A stretch of 64,000 nucleotides of DNA from Pseudomonas sp. TNT3 (GTDB lineage Bacteria; Pseudomonadota; Gammaproteobacteria; Pseudomonadales; Pseudomonadaceae): contig NZ_WFGV02000003.1 in the NCBI RefSeq assembly GCF_010095445.2, forward strand, positions 1 through 64,000, written 5' to 3'. The position numbers and the translations under genes are program-made. The first letter of the stretch is position 1. Every line of letters starts with the position of its first letter. Under the pieces are notes generated by a model. It made no database searches, was not told the DNA's origin, and saw only the letters and a program-made list of their open reading frames with translations. Shown one piece after another: positions 30,322-38,826 of this stretch.

Positions 30322-30338
30322 AATCGCGTACAGAAGTA

Positions 30339-30475
30339 CCTGTAGCAGCTGCCGAAGGCTGCGTCCGCTCCGGGGTCGCGCTCGACCGAAGCGGTCGCTG
30401 TCCAGACGCTGTGATGCCCGCTTGAAAATCAGGGCCGCTTCGCGCCCCAACGCAGGCTTCGCCAGCTGCTACAGG
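30339..30475. repeat. REP-like long inverted repeat
   Basis: CCTGTAGCAGCTGCCGAAGG pairs with a right arm ending CTTCGCCAGCTGCTACAGG; the inner pairing is imperfect. Between convergent genes. Confidence 0.75.
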
Positions 30476-30485
30476 AAGCTATCCA

Positions 30486-32669
30486 TCACTGCGCGCTGGT
30501 GTCCTTGATCAGGTGCGCCGCCAACGTCCGCAATGGCCCAAGCTGCCGGCAGATCAACGCCAGCTGGGTCTGCACCAACCGCTGCCCTTCATCGATTTCA
30601 TCCGGCATCTGCTCAAGCTCGTTAGCCAGTGCCTCTTCCTCATCGCTCTGAATCGCGATCGGCGTTTTGCTCGCCAGGCCTTGGGCGATCTCGTCAATGC
30701 TGGCGGCCAGTTTCACCCCGGCCCCCTCAATCAGATGCTCTCGAACATCCGCTGGCAGCTGCGTCTCACGGTGTGCACCCAGCCCTGACAAATAACTGAG
30801 CAAGGTGTGCGACAGCACCAGGAAACGAAAGCCCACGTCCGCCTCCTTACGGAAATGGCCCGGCTCCATGAGCATGTTGGCCAGCGTTGTCGACAGGGCT
30901 GCGTCGGCGTTGTGGGCGTTGCGTCGGGCCAGGCGATAGGCGAGGTCGTCGCTTTTGCCGGCGGCGTATTGCTGCATGATCTGGCGCAAGTAAATGCTGT
31001 TGCACGTCAGGGTGTTCGCCAGCACTTTGTTCAAGCGCCGTCCCTGCCAGTCCGGCAGGAACAGGAACACCGCCAGGCCGGCAATCAGGCTGCCGAGCAA
31101 GGTATCGAACAACCTTGGCAGAAACAGCCCGTAGCCGTCGCCCACCTGGTTGAAGCAGAACAGCACCATCAGGGTGATCGCGGCGGTTGCCAGGGTGTAG
31201 CGGGTGGTACGGTTGATAAAGAATACCACCCCGGCGGCAATGGCGAAGCACGACTGAACCAGGGGGTTCGGGAACAGATCGAACAGCGCCCAGGCCACCG
31301 TCAGGCCGATGGCGGTGCCGATGATCCGCTGGCCGAGTTTGCGTCGCGTTGCACCGTAGTTCGGTTGGCAGACAAACAGTGTGGTGAGGATGATCCAGTA
31401 GCCCTGGGACGGGTGAATCAAATGCACCATGCCGTAGCCGATGCTCAGCGCGAGGGGCAATCGCAGGGCGTGGCGGAACAGCAAAGAGGTCGGTGTCAGC
31501 TGCGTGCGCAGGCGAATCCACACATCCTTGAGGCTGCGGGGCGAGCGGTCGAGCAAGCTGCTGTCGGTGGCGTCTGCCAGGGCATCCGGGTTGCTGGCAT
31601 CGCTGAGCAGGCGGTCGAGGGTGCCCAGGTTCGCCGCCAATGCCCGCAACGAACGCAACAGGCCACGCCAGGCCGGATTGCTCTGGCCGCGCAAGTGTTC
31701 CAGGGAGGCGTCCAGGTCGCTCAGTGCTTCGGCGAAGCTGGCGTCGTAGATGAACGGTTGACGCATCTGGATCGATTCGGCCAGTGCTCGACAGGCTTTG
31801 CCCTGTTGGCGCAGCAGGCGCTGACATCGGAACAGCACGTCACTGTGGAAGAAGGCCTCGGCGAGCGCGTTGTAAGGATAGTGCGAGGAGCTGGCGCGTT
31901 CGTGGATGTCCTGAGCGAGGAAGTACAGCTTCAGGTAGCGACTGACTTTCGAACCCGGTCGACCATTGCCGACCCGGTGCAAAATGATTTCCTTGGCGGC
32001 GTTCAGTGCGGCGACCACGCGCCCATTCTGTTGGGCCAGTTCCAGGCGGCGCGCTTCAACGTCCATCTGACGGATCGGCTCGAACAGCGATGATTTCAGC
32101 TTCAGGTAAAACCCCAACTCCCGAAACAACCGCGCCAGGCTCTGTTGCACTGGCTGGTTGGAAAACATCGCCTGCCACAACACCGACAGCAAGCCGTACC
32201 AGGCGGCACCGGCGACCAGCAGCAGCGGCTCGTGCCAAAAGTCAGTGACCGCACCACCGCGCTGGTCCACGCCGATCATCGTGTAGACCGACAGGATCAG
32301 TGTCGCCGAGGCTATCGCACCGTAGCGCTCGCCCAGGGCGCCGAGCATGGTCAGGCCGAAGCTCGCCAGTGCCAGGGCGATGACGAAGACGATGGGGTAG
32401 GGGAACAGCAATTCGACGGAGAGCGCGGCGACGCTGAAGCACACCAGCGTCACGGCCAACGCGTTGAGGCGGCCTTGCCAACTGTCGTCGGTCTCGGCCA
32501 GTGCGCTGGCGATGATCCCCAGGAACAGCGGGATCAGCAGCCCCATTTCATCCTGATACCAACACAGCGCCATGCTGCCGGTCAGGGCGATGAACACCCG
32601 CACGCTGTAGCTGAATTTATCCAGCGCCCAGAGGCGACGCAGAGACTGATGAAGTGGGGTCGATGACAT
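30486..32669 (-). CDS. YccS/FUSC-family inner-membrane protein
   Basis: 727 residues. Two clusters of hydrophobic helices (about 25-145 and 395-530) are separated by a soluble region of about 240 residues and followed by a soluble C-terminus. This repeat layout is that of the YccS/YhfK group related to aromatic acid exporters (FUSC domain). The second cluster holds GYGMVHLIHPSQGYWIILTTLFVCQ PNYGATR-type FUSC signature. Proposed transporters; no substrate is established. Monocistronic, with a REP palindrome directly after its stop. Confidence 0.85.
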   Translation of the reverse strand: MSSTPLHQSLRRLWALDKFSYSVRVFIALTGSMALCWYQDEMGLLIPLFLGIIASALAETDDSWQGRLNALAVTLVCFSVAALSVELLFPYPIVFVIALALASFGLTMLGALGERYGAIASATLILSVYTMIGVDQRGGAVTDFWHEPLLLVAGAAWYGLLSVLWQAMFSNQPVQQSLARLFRELGFYLKLKSSLFEPIRQMDVEARRLELAQQNGRVVAALNAAKEIILHRVGNGRPGSKVSRYLKLYFLAQDIHERASSSHYPYNALAEAFFHSDVLFRCQRLLRQQGKACRALAESIQMRQPFIYDASFAEALSDLDASLEHLRGQSNPAWRGLLRSLRALAANLGTLDRLLSDASNPDALADATDSSLLDRSPRSLKDVWIRLRTQLTPTSLLFRHALRLPLALSIGYGMVHLIHPSQGYWIILTTLFVCQPNYGATRRKLGQRIIGTAIGLTVAWALFDLFPNPLVQSCFAIAAGVVFFINRTTRYTLATAAITLMVLFCFNQVGDGYGLFLPRLFDTLLGSLIAGLAVFLFLPDWQGRRLNKVLANTLTCNSIYLRQIMQQYAAGKSDDLAYRLARRNAHNADAALSTTLANMLMEPGHFRKEADVGFRFLVLSHTLLSYLSGLGAHRETQLPADVREHLIEGAGVKLAASIDEIAQGLASKTPIAIQSDEEEALANELEQMPDEIDEGQRLVQTQLALICRQLGPLRTLAAHLIKDTSAQ

Positions 32670-32810
32670 GAAGTGCGAAGGCCTTCCGAGGCAATGCCGC
32701 TAAATTGAGCCAGTAATGACGTCGACGCAATGGCGTCGATCACATCTGGCAGCAAAATTTGTTCCTTTAAAGCTCCACGCCCGTCTCAAATTTTCAGACT
32801 GGCAAAGAAA

Positions 32811-32904
32811 CCTGTGGGAGCTGGCTTGCCAGCGATGAGGCCGGTACATCCAACATCCTTGTTGACTGTCAGGCCGCCATCGCTGGCAAGCCAGCTCCCA
32901 CAGG
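32811..32904. repeat. REP-like inverted repeat (CCTGTGGGAGC family)
   Basis: CCTGTGGGAGCTGGCTTGCC pairs with GGCAAGCCAGCTCCCACAGG, with a loop of about 50 bases. It lies in the gap between the YccS-like and HI0933-family genes. Confidence 0.85.
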
Positions 32905-32918
32905 GATTGTATTATTGG

Positions 32919-34097
32919 TTAGACGTACTGCGCGGCCGCGTAACCCGAGGCCCAGGCCCATTGGAAATTGAAACCGCCCAGGTGCCCGGTCACATCGAGC
33001 ACTTCACCGATGAAATACAAACCAGGGCTTTTCAGCGATTCCATGGTCTTGGATGACACTTCATGGGTATCAACGCCCCCCAGTGTCACTTCGGCGGTGC
33101 GGTAGCCTTCGGTGCCTGCGGGTACGACTTTCCAGCTCGCCAGTTTTTCGGCGATGTCGGCGATTTCCGCATGGGTGTACTGCTTCATCGGTTTCGAGAC
33201 GAACCAGTTGTCCGCCAGCAGGTTGGCCATTTTCTTGGTGAAGATCTCACCCAGCAGGGTTTTCAACTCGCTGTTCGGGCGCTCGGCCTGTTGCTGTTGC
33301 AGCCAGCCAGGCACGTCGTGATCGGGCATCAGATTGATTTCTACGGTGTCACCCGATTCCCAGAACGAAGAGATCTGCAAAATCGCCGGTCCACTCAGGC
33401 CGCGGTGGGTGAACAGGATGTTCTCGCGGAAACTCTGCTCGTTGCAGCTCACCAGGCAATCCACCGACGTACCGGACAGCTCGGTGCACAGCTCTTTGAG
33501 TTGATCGGTGATAGTGAATGGCACCAGACCTGCGCGGGTCGGCAACAGATCGTGGCCGAACTGCTTCGCCACCTGGTAACCAAAGCCGGTAGCGCCCAAG
33601 GTCGGAATCGACAGGCCGCCCGTGGCGATCACCAGGGACTCACAGCTGATCTGGCCCAGCGTGGTGTCCAGCAGGTAACCGTTTACGAGCTTCTCGATCG
33701 TCTGGATCGAGGTGTCCAGGTGGAGGCTGACGCCGACCTGATTGCACTCATCGAGCAGCATCTCGAGGATGTCACTGGATTTGTTATCGCAGAACAGTTG
33801 GCCGAGCTTTTTCTCGTGATAAGGCACGCCGTGTTTGGCGACCATCCCGATGAAATCCCATTGGGTGTATCGGGCCAGTGCTGATTTGCAGAAGTGTTCA
33901 TTCTGCGAGAGAAAATTGCCCGGTTCGGTGTACATGTTGGTGAAATTGCAGCGTCCACCGCCGGACATCAGGATTTTCTTGCCGGCCTTGTTCGCATGGT
34001 CGAGCAACATCACCTTGCGCCCGCGCCCGGCGGCGGTCAGCGCACACATCAACCCTGCGGCGCCAGCGCCAATGATCACGACTTCGGTAGAGCGCAA
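32919..34097 (-). CDS. NAD(P)/FAD-dependent oxidoreductase, HI0933/YhiN family
   Basis: About 392 residues. The FAD-binding Rossmann motif VIIGAGAAGLMCALTAAGRG is at the N-terminus. KAGKKILMSGGGRCNFTN is the family hallmark, and the C-terminal GLYFIGEVLDVTGHLGGFN and FQWAWASGYAA close the FAD site. No ATG fits; TTG 34097 with GAGG eight bases upstream gives MRSTEVVII, and TTG 34115 is an alternative. Flavoprotein of unknown substrate, sometimes annotated aminoacetone oxidase. Confidence 0.87.
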   Translation of the reverse strand: MRSTEVVIIGAGAAGLMCALTAAGRGRKVMLLDHANKAGKKILMSGGGRCNFTNMYTEPGNFLSQNEHFCKSALARYTQWDFIGMVAKHGVPYHEKKLGQLFCDNKSSDILEMLLDECNQVGVSLHLDTSIQTIEKLVNGYLLDTTLGQISCESLVIATGGLSIPTLGATGFGYQVAKQFGHDLLPTRAGLVPFTITDQLKELCTELSGTSVDCLVSCNEQSFRENILFTHRGLSGPAILQISSFWESGDTVEINLMPDHDVPGWLQQQQAERPNSELKTLLGEIFTKKMANLLADNWFVSKPMKQYTHAEIADIAEKLASWKVVPAGTEGYRTAEVTLGGVDTHEVSSKTMESLKSPGLYFIGEVLDVTGHLGGFNFQWAWASGYAAAQYV

Positions 34098-34139
34098 AAC
34101 GGTGTCCTCACACAATGGCTGAGCTGGAATGCAATCAAA

Positions 34140-34228
34140 TGTGGGAGCTGGCTTGCCTGCGATGGCATCGACTCGGTCTGTCAGTCAGACCGAGTCGATG
34201 CCATCGCGGGCAAGCCCGGCTCCCACAA
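34140..34228. repeat. REP-like inverted repeat with perfect 22-bp core
   Basis: The core GCGATGGCATCGACTCGGTC (from 34159) to 34180 is the exact complement of 34186-34207 around five bases. Outer arms GTGGGAGCTGGCTTGCC and GGCAAGCCCGGCTCCCAC pair with one mismatch. Between dbpA and the flavoprotein gene. Confidence 0.85.
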
Positions 34229-34244
34229 GGGCAAGCGACGTTCT

Positions 34245-35630
34245 TTAGAGAATACGAACGCGCAACGAACGGCCTTTGATCTTGCCGTCGTTCAGGCGCT
34301 GCAAGGCTTGCTTGGCGATGCCACGTTCAACCGCCACATACGCCTGGAAGTCGAAAATCGCGATCTTGCCAACCTGGGCGCCCGGAATACCGGCATCGCC
34401 TGTCAGTGCGCCGAGGATATCGCCCGGACGAACCTTGTCTTTACGGCCTGCGCCAATCACCAGCGTGCTCATCACCGGCAGCAGCGGTGCGCCGCCCTGG
34501 GATTTGAGGTTGTCCAACTGGTCCCAGCTCAGCGGCGACTTCTGCAGTTGCTCGATGGCCTGGGCGCGATGCGCTTCGGACGGAGCAACCAGACTGATCG
34601 CAATACCTTTCTCACCGGCGCGGCCCGTACGGCCAACACGGTGAATGTGGATTTCCGAATCGCGGGCCAGTTCGACGTTGATCACCATGTCCAGCGCATC
34701 GATGTCCAGACCGCGCGCGGCGACGTCAGTGGCCACCAGTACCGAGGTACTGCGGTTGGCGAACATTGCCAACACCTGGTCTCGGTCACGCTGCTCCAGA
34801 TCGCCATGCAGGCCGACGGCAGAGATGCCTTTGGAGGTCAGGTGATCAACCGTTTCCTGCACTTGCTGCTTGGTAAAGCAGAATGCAACGCAAGTGGCAG
34901 GGCGATGGTGCGCGAGGACTTTGACCACGGCGTCCATGCGCTCTTCCGGGGAGATTTCGTAGAAGCGCTGCTCAATCTGCGTGTCGTCGTGGAACGCCTC
35001 GGCCTTCACGATTTGCGGGTTGCGCATGAACTTCGACGCCAGTTGCTTGATGCCTACCGGGTACGTGGCGGAGAACAGCAGGGTCTGGCGGCGCTCGGGG
35101 CACTGGGCAATGATTTCTTCGATGGAATCGTAGAAACCCATGTCGAGCATGCGGTCGGCTTCGTCGAGGATCAGCGTGTTCAGGCCGTGAAGAATCAGCG
35201 AACCCTTGCGCAGGTGCTGCTGGATACGACCCGGGGTGCCGACGATGATGTGCGCGCCGTGCTCCAGCGAACCGATCTGCGGCCCGAATGCAACGCCGCC
35301 GCACAGGGTCAGTACCTTGATGTTGTCTTCGGCACGGGCCAGACGACGGATTTCCTTGGCGACCTGGTCGGCGAGCTCACGAGTCGGGCAAATGACCAGT
35401 GCCTGGCAACCGAAGAAGCGCGGATTGATCGGATTCAGCAGGCCGACACCGAAGGCGGCGGTCTTGCCGCTACCGGTCTTGGCCTGAGCGATCAGGTCCA
35501 TTCCCTTGAGGATCACCGGCAAGCTTTGCGCCTGGATCGGCGTCATCTGGGCATAACCGAGGGAGTCGAGGTTAGCCAGCATGGCGGCGGACAGCGGCAA
35601 AGTATTAAAAGCGGTGGCGATGGTGGTCAC
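34245..35630 (-). CDS. dbpA: ATP-dependent RNA helicase DbpA
   Basis: 461 residues from GTG 35630 (MTTIATAFNTLPL). Motifs: MTPIQAQSLP (Q-motif), AQAKTGSGKTAAF (Walker A), [37 protein letters not shown] and HRVGRTGRAGEKG. The C-terminal domain (about 390-461) carries the RNA-binding segment KVRPGDILGALTGDAGIPGAQVGKI typical of DbpA. It targets hairpin 92 of 23S rRNA during 50S subunit assembly. Complete, unlike the RhlE at the window start. Confidence 0.96.
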   Translation of the reverse strand: MTTIATAFNTLPLSAAMLANLDSLGYAQMTPIQAQSLPVILKGMDLIAQAKTGSGKTAAFGVGLLNPINPRFFGCQALVICPTRELADQVAKEIRRLARAEDNIKVLTLCGGVAFGPQIGSLEHGAHIIVGTPGRIQQHLRKGSLILHGLNTLILDEADRMLDMGFYDSIEEIIAQCPERRQTLLFSATYPVGIKQLASKFMRNPQIVKAEAFHDDTQIEQRFYEISPEERMDAVVKVLAHHRPATCVAFCFTKQQVQETVDHLTSKGISAVGLHGDLEQRDRDQVLAMFANRSTSVLVATDVAARGLDIDALDMVINVELARDSEIHIHRVGRTGRAGEKGIAISLVAPSEAHRAQAIEQLQKSPLSWDQLDNLKSQGGAPLLPVMSTLVIGAGRKDKVRPGDILGALTGDAGIPGAQVGKIAIFDFQAYVAVERGIAKQALQRLNDGKIKGRSLRVRIL

Positions 35631-35730
35631 GGGACTGGCCTGCAAAACAAAATGTCGCGCAGTGTATCAGTCCCATGGCCTTTAGCCCGCAGTTTCCGGA
35701 CGAGAAGTCGTAGAAGCCCGAGACCTAACC

Positions 35731-35835
35731 CTGTAGCAGCTGCCGAGGTACGAGGCTGCGTTGGGCTGCGAAGCGGCCCCCGAGGGCGGTCCTGCGGACA
35801 CGCAACGCAGCCTCGTGCCTCGGCAGCTGCTACAG
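35731..35835. repeat. REP-like long inverted repeat
   Basis: CTGTAGCAGCTGCCGAGGTA and GCCTCGGCAGCTGCTACAG form the arms, with inner ACGAGGCTGCGTTG/CAACGCAGCCTCGT pairing. Between the MFS gene end and dbpA. Confidence 0.85.
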
Positions 35836-35836
35836 G

Positions 35837-37264
35837 TCAGTGTTCGATGTCGTGTTCGCGGTTAACTGCCCGTCTCCCATCGTTCGGCGAAAGCTGCGAG
35901 AAGATCGTCGCAGCCAGCATCGCCATGATTCCGACCGTCACAAAGGTCAGCTGGAATGCGCCCAGTACAGTGTCCACCCCGTCATTACCCACCTCTGCCG
36001 TAAACCCACCGAGCAGCGCACCTGCACACGCAACACCCAGGCTCAGGGACAACTGCGCGACCACCGACAGCAAGCTGTTGCCGCTGCTGGCGCTGGCGTC
36101 ATCGAGGTCGATCAGGGTCACGGTGTTCATTGCCGTGAACTGCAACGAGTTGATCGCCCCGAGAACCGCCAGCATCCCCAGCAGCAGCCAGTACGGCGTC
36201 TGCTCGCTGACCAGGCCCATGCTCGCCAGCATCGCGCCCAGTGCCAGCGTGTTGCCGGTCAGTACGATGCGATAGCCCAACCGTTCAATCAGCGGCCGTG
36301 CCACCGACTTGGCAACCATCGCCGCAGCGGCCAGCGGTAGCATGCTCATCCCCGCTTGAGAAGGCGAGTAACCCAGTGCCACTTGCAGCAGCAATGGCAC
36401 GAGAAACGGCAGTGCGCCGCTGCCCAGTCGGGCGAACAGGTTGCCGAGGATGCCCACGGCGAAGGTCCGAGTCTTGAACAGCGACGGCGCGAACAGCGGG
36501 TTGTCGATGCGTCCGGCCCGTAACCAATACGCGGCGAGGCAGGCCATGCCGCCGAACAGCAACAGCATCACGCGCAAGTGCGGCAAGTGCAGTTCGCCCA
36601 GGCCTTCCATGGCGACGGTGATCAGTACCATCGCAGCGCCAAACAGCAGGAAGCCGAGGCTATCGAAACGGGTGCGTTCAGTGCCGCGCAGGTCGGGGAT
36701 GAATTTCCAAACGGCGTAGCAACCGACAGCGCCCACGGGCAGGTTGATCAGAAAGATCCAGTGCCAGGTCAGGTATTCCACCATCCAGCCGCCCATCGTC
36801 GGGCCGATCAATGGACCGAGCAATCCGGGAATGGTGATGAAGCCCATGATCCGCACCAGCTCGGAACGCGGGTAGGCCCGCAGCACCACGAGGCGCCCGA
36901 CCGGCAACATCAACGCACCGCCCAGGCCCTGAATCACCCGAGCGCCGATCAGCATGCTCAGGCTGCTCGACAGGGCGCAGAGCAATGAGCCAAAGCTGAA
37001 CAGGAGAATGGCGCCGAAGAATATCTTTTTGGTGCCGAAGCGGTCGGCGATCCAGCCCGAGGCAGGGATGAGCAAGGCGACGGTGAGCATGTAGGCGATG
37101 ATCACGCCCTGCATGCGCAGCGGATCTTCCGCCAGATCGCGAGCCATGGCCGGCAGGGCCGTGTTGAGGATGGTCCCGTCGAGGGACTGCATGAAGAACG
37201 CGATGGCGACAACCCACGGCAACCAGCGGGCGGTGACGGCGTCGAGAGGTGGGCGGTTGGGCAT
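35837..37264 (-). CDS. MFS multidrug transporter, DHA2 family, MdtD-like
   Basis: 475 residues from ATG 37264 (MPNRPPLDAVTARWLPWVVA), with AGAGG five bases upstream. About 14 hydrophobic segments. The DHA2 motifs DGTILNTALPAMARDL (helix 1), GWIADRFGTKK (loop 2-3) and GLLGPLIGPTMGGWM (helix 5) are clear. Proton-driven efflux, substrate unknown. No adaptor (MdtABC) genes are nearby, so it is a stand-alone pump. Its 3' end meets a REP palindrome. Confidence 0.87.
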   Translation of the reverse strand: MPNRPPLDAVTARWLPWVVAIAFFMQSLDGTILNTALPAMARDLAEDPLRMQGVIIAYMLTVALLIPASGWIADRFGTKKIFFGAILLFSFGSLLCALSSSLSMLIGARVIQGLGGALMLPVGRLVVLRAYPRSELVRIMGFITIPGLLGPLIGPTMGGWMVEYLTWHWIFLINLPVGAVGCYAVWKFIPDLRGTERTRFDSLGFLLFGAAMVLITVAMEGLGELHLPHLRVMLLLFGGMACLAAYWLRAGRIDNPLFAPSLFKTRTFAVGILGNLFARLGSGALPFLVPLLLQVALGYSPSQAGMSMLPLAAAAMVAKSVARPLIERLGYRIVLTGNTLALGAMLASMGLVSEQTPYWLLLGMLAVLGAINSLQFTAMNTVTLIDLDDASASSGNSLLSVVAQLSLSLGVACAGALLGGFTAEVGNDGVDTVLGAFQLTFVTVGIMAMLAATIFSQLSPNDGRRAVNREHDIEH

Positions 37265-37308
37265 GGGGCCTCTTGTGGGTTGGAGTGGCTGCAAGGTCAT
37301 GGCTGACG

Positions 37309-37461
37309 CTGTGGCGAGGGGATCCTGTGGCGAGGGGATTTATCCCCGTTGGGCTGCGCAGCGGCCCCCAAAATCGGAAAACGCGGCACAGCAGATAAAC
37401 CGTGTTGGCCGGCTTTACGACTGCTTCGCAGCCGAACGGGGATGAATCCCCTCGCCACAGG
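37309..37461. repeat. REP-like inverted repeat with duplicated arm
   Basis: The left arm CTGTGGCGAGGGGAT occurs twice in tandem (37309-37323 and 37325-37339). The right arm is GATGAATCCCCTCGCCACAG (37441-37460). The inner GTTGGGCTGCGCAGC/GCTTCGCAGCCGAAC pairing is imperfect. Confidence 0.78.
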
Positions 37462-37488
37462 GTCTCCCATGGCGTTGGGATGCTGTGT

Positions 37489-38826
37489 TTACAGCGTTAG
37501 AGTAAGCCGGCTGATCAACGCCCCCGGCAACAGCGCCGAATCCGTCGCCCGCTGACTGTAGGTGCTGGCCGACAGCAGGAGTTCCCTTTCCTGAGTCAAC
37601 GCTTCCAGCTGCGATCCCAGCAAGCTGTACGCACTGTCATCAAAACGCATGGTGCTGACCGGCGCCTGGATTTCGCCGTTCTCGACCCAGAATGTCGCGA
37701 ACCGGGTCATGCCCGTCATGCGCGCACCCGGCTGGTCCGAGTAGTTCAGATACCACAAGTTACTGATGTACAGACCGGTGCCCAGTTGCTTGAGAATGTC
37801 CGCATTCGGCAAGGTTCCGGCCGCCATGTTCAGTGCGCCGGGCGACTCACCGCCGCCGGCGCCATTGGCGGTCAGACCATATTCGGCGGCGCTGCGAGAA
37901 CTCACCAATTGATCGCCGGCCTGACCATCAGTAATCAGCTTCAGGTCACTGCGTGGATAGCCTTCACCCGAAAACGCCGGGCTTAACGAACCACTGACTT
38001 TCTCGTCCAGCGACACCAGCGGGCTGAAGGCCTGATCTCCAGCGTAGAGCTTCTGCAACGGGCTGCTCTTGCTGGCGATCGACTGCGCCGAGAACCCGCC
38101 CCAGCTCAGCATGCCCATGATTTCTTCCAGCGCGGCCGGGGCCAGATACGCGCGGTACTGACCGGGTGCCAACGTGCGCAATGGGCGACCGAGAAATTCC
38201 AACTGCTCGCGGGCCTGCTGGAAACGCTTGGCGAACCCGTCGCTGCTCCAGTCGTGCCCGGCGTAGCTGGCTTTCACTGCCTGGCCGTTTTCATGGAACA
38301 GGCTGAAATCGAAGTTGAAACTGTTGGCCTGATGCCACCCGAACGCGCCCGCAGAACTGGCAAACCCGCGACTGATCGGGCCTGCGGCGTAGAAACCAAC
38401 CAGGTCCAGGCCTTCAGCAGCCTGGGTGATTTCAGCGACCACCTGCTCGGTGTCGGGTAACGGATGATCCTGCACGTTCTTGCTCTGCCAGCCGTTGAAG
38501 TTGAGCAGCAGGTAGGGATCTTTCGGCAGCAGCGGCAACGTCTCGCGCAACTGTTGCAGCCCTTCGGCGAGACGCTGCAGGTCAACCTGCGCATCACCCG
38601 ACAGCGTGATGTCGAGGTCCGCATGGCGACCTTCGTTGATCAACTTGAAGCCGATACTCGCCTGCTGCACCTGGCCGGCCTGGCGCACTTTGGCGTGGTT
38701 GAAACGCACAAAGGCAGAAGACTCGGCGGCGTAGCTGAGAGTGAATTGTTCCGGCTCGCGAATGGCATCGCGCAACCAGTTGACCAAGGCTTTGAACGAC
38801 TCGGCCTGGTTTTTAGACAAACTCAT
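37489..38826 (-). CDS. TldE/PmbA-like metallopeptidase-family subunit
   Basis: 445 residues from ATG 38826 (MSLSKNQAESFKALVNWLRD); the frame is open further upstream, inside the preceding gene. Resembles the zinc-free PmbA/TldE side of the TldD/PmbA pair: the conserved ALEEIMGMLSWGGFSAQ region, then ANGAGGGESPGALNMAAG and the NLWYLNYSDQPGARMTGMTR motif near the C-terminus. TldD-TldE heterodimers act as proteases maturing microcins and clearing antitoxins. Its start overlaps the stop of the TldD-like gene (TGATG), so the two are translationally coupled. Divergent from the core pmbA I would expect elsewhere in this genome. Confidence 0.82.
   Translation of the reverse strand: MSLSKNQAESFKALVNWLRDAIREPEQFTLSYAAESSAFVRFNHAKVRQAGQVQQASIGFKLINEGRHADLDITLSGDAQVDLQRLAEGLQQLRETLPLLPKDPYLLLNFNGWQSKNVQDHPLPDTEQVVAEITQAAEGLDLVGFYAAGPISRGFASSAGAFGWHQANSFNFDFSLFHENGQAVKASYAGHDWSSDGFAKRFQQAREQLEFLGRPLRTLAPGQYRAYLAPAALEEIMGMLSWGGFSAQSIASKSSPLQKLYAGDQAFSPLVSLDEKVSGSLSPAFSGEGYPRSDLKLITDGQAGDQLVSSRSAAEYGLTANGAGGGESPGALNMAAGTLPNADILKQLGTGLYISNLWYLNYSDQPGARMTGMTRFATFWVENGEIQAPVSTMRFDDSAYSLLGSQLEALTQERELLLSASTYSQRATDSALLPGALISRLTLTL

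Noticed and set aside
33894..36275. A 793-codon plus-strand open frame
   Set aside because: It lies opposite dbpA, part of the HI0933-family gene and the MFS gene, all with clear motifs. High-GC third positions keep the antisense frame open; the translation has no domain.
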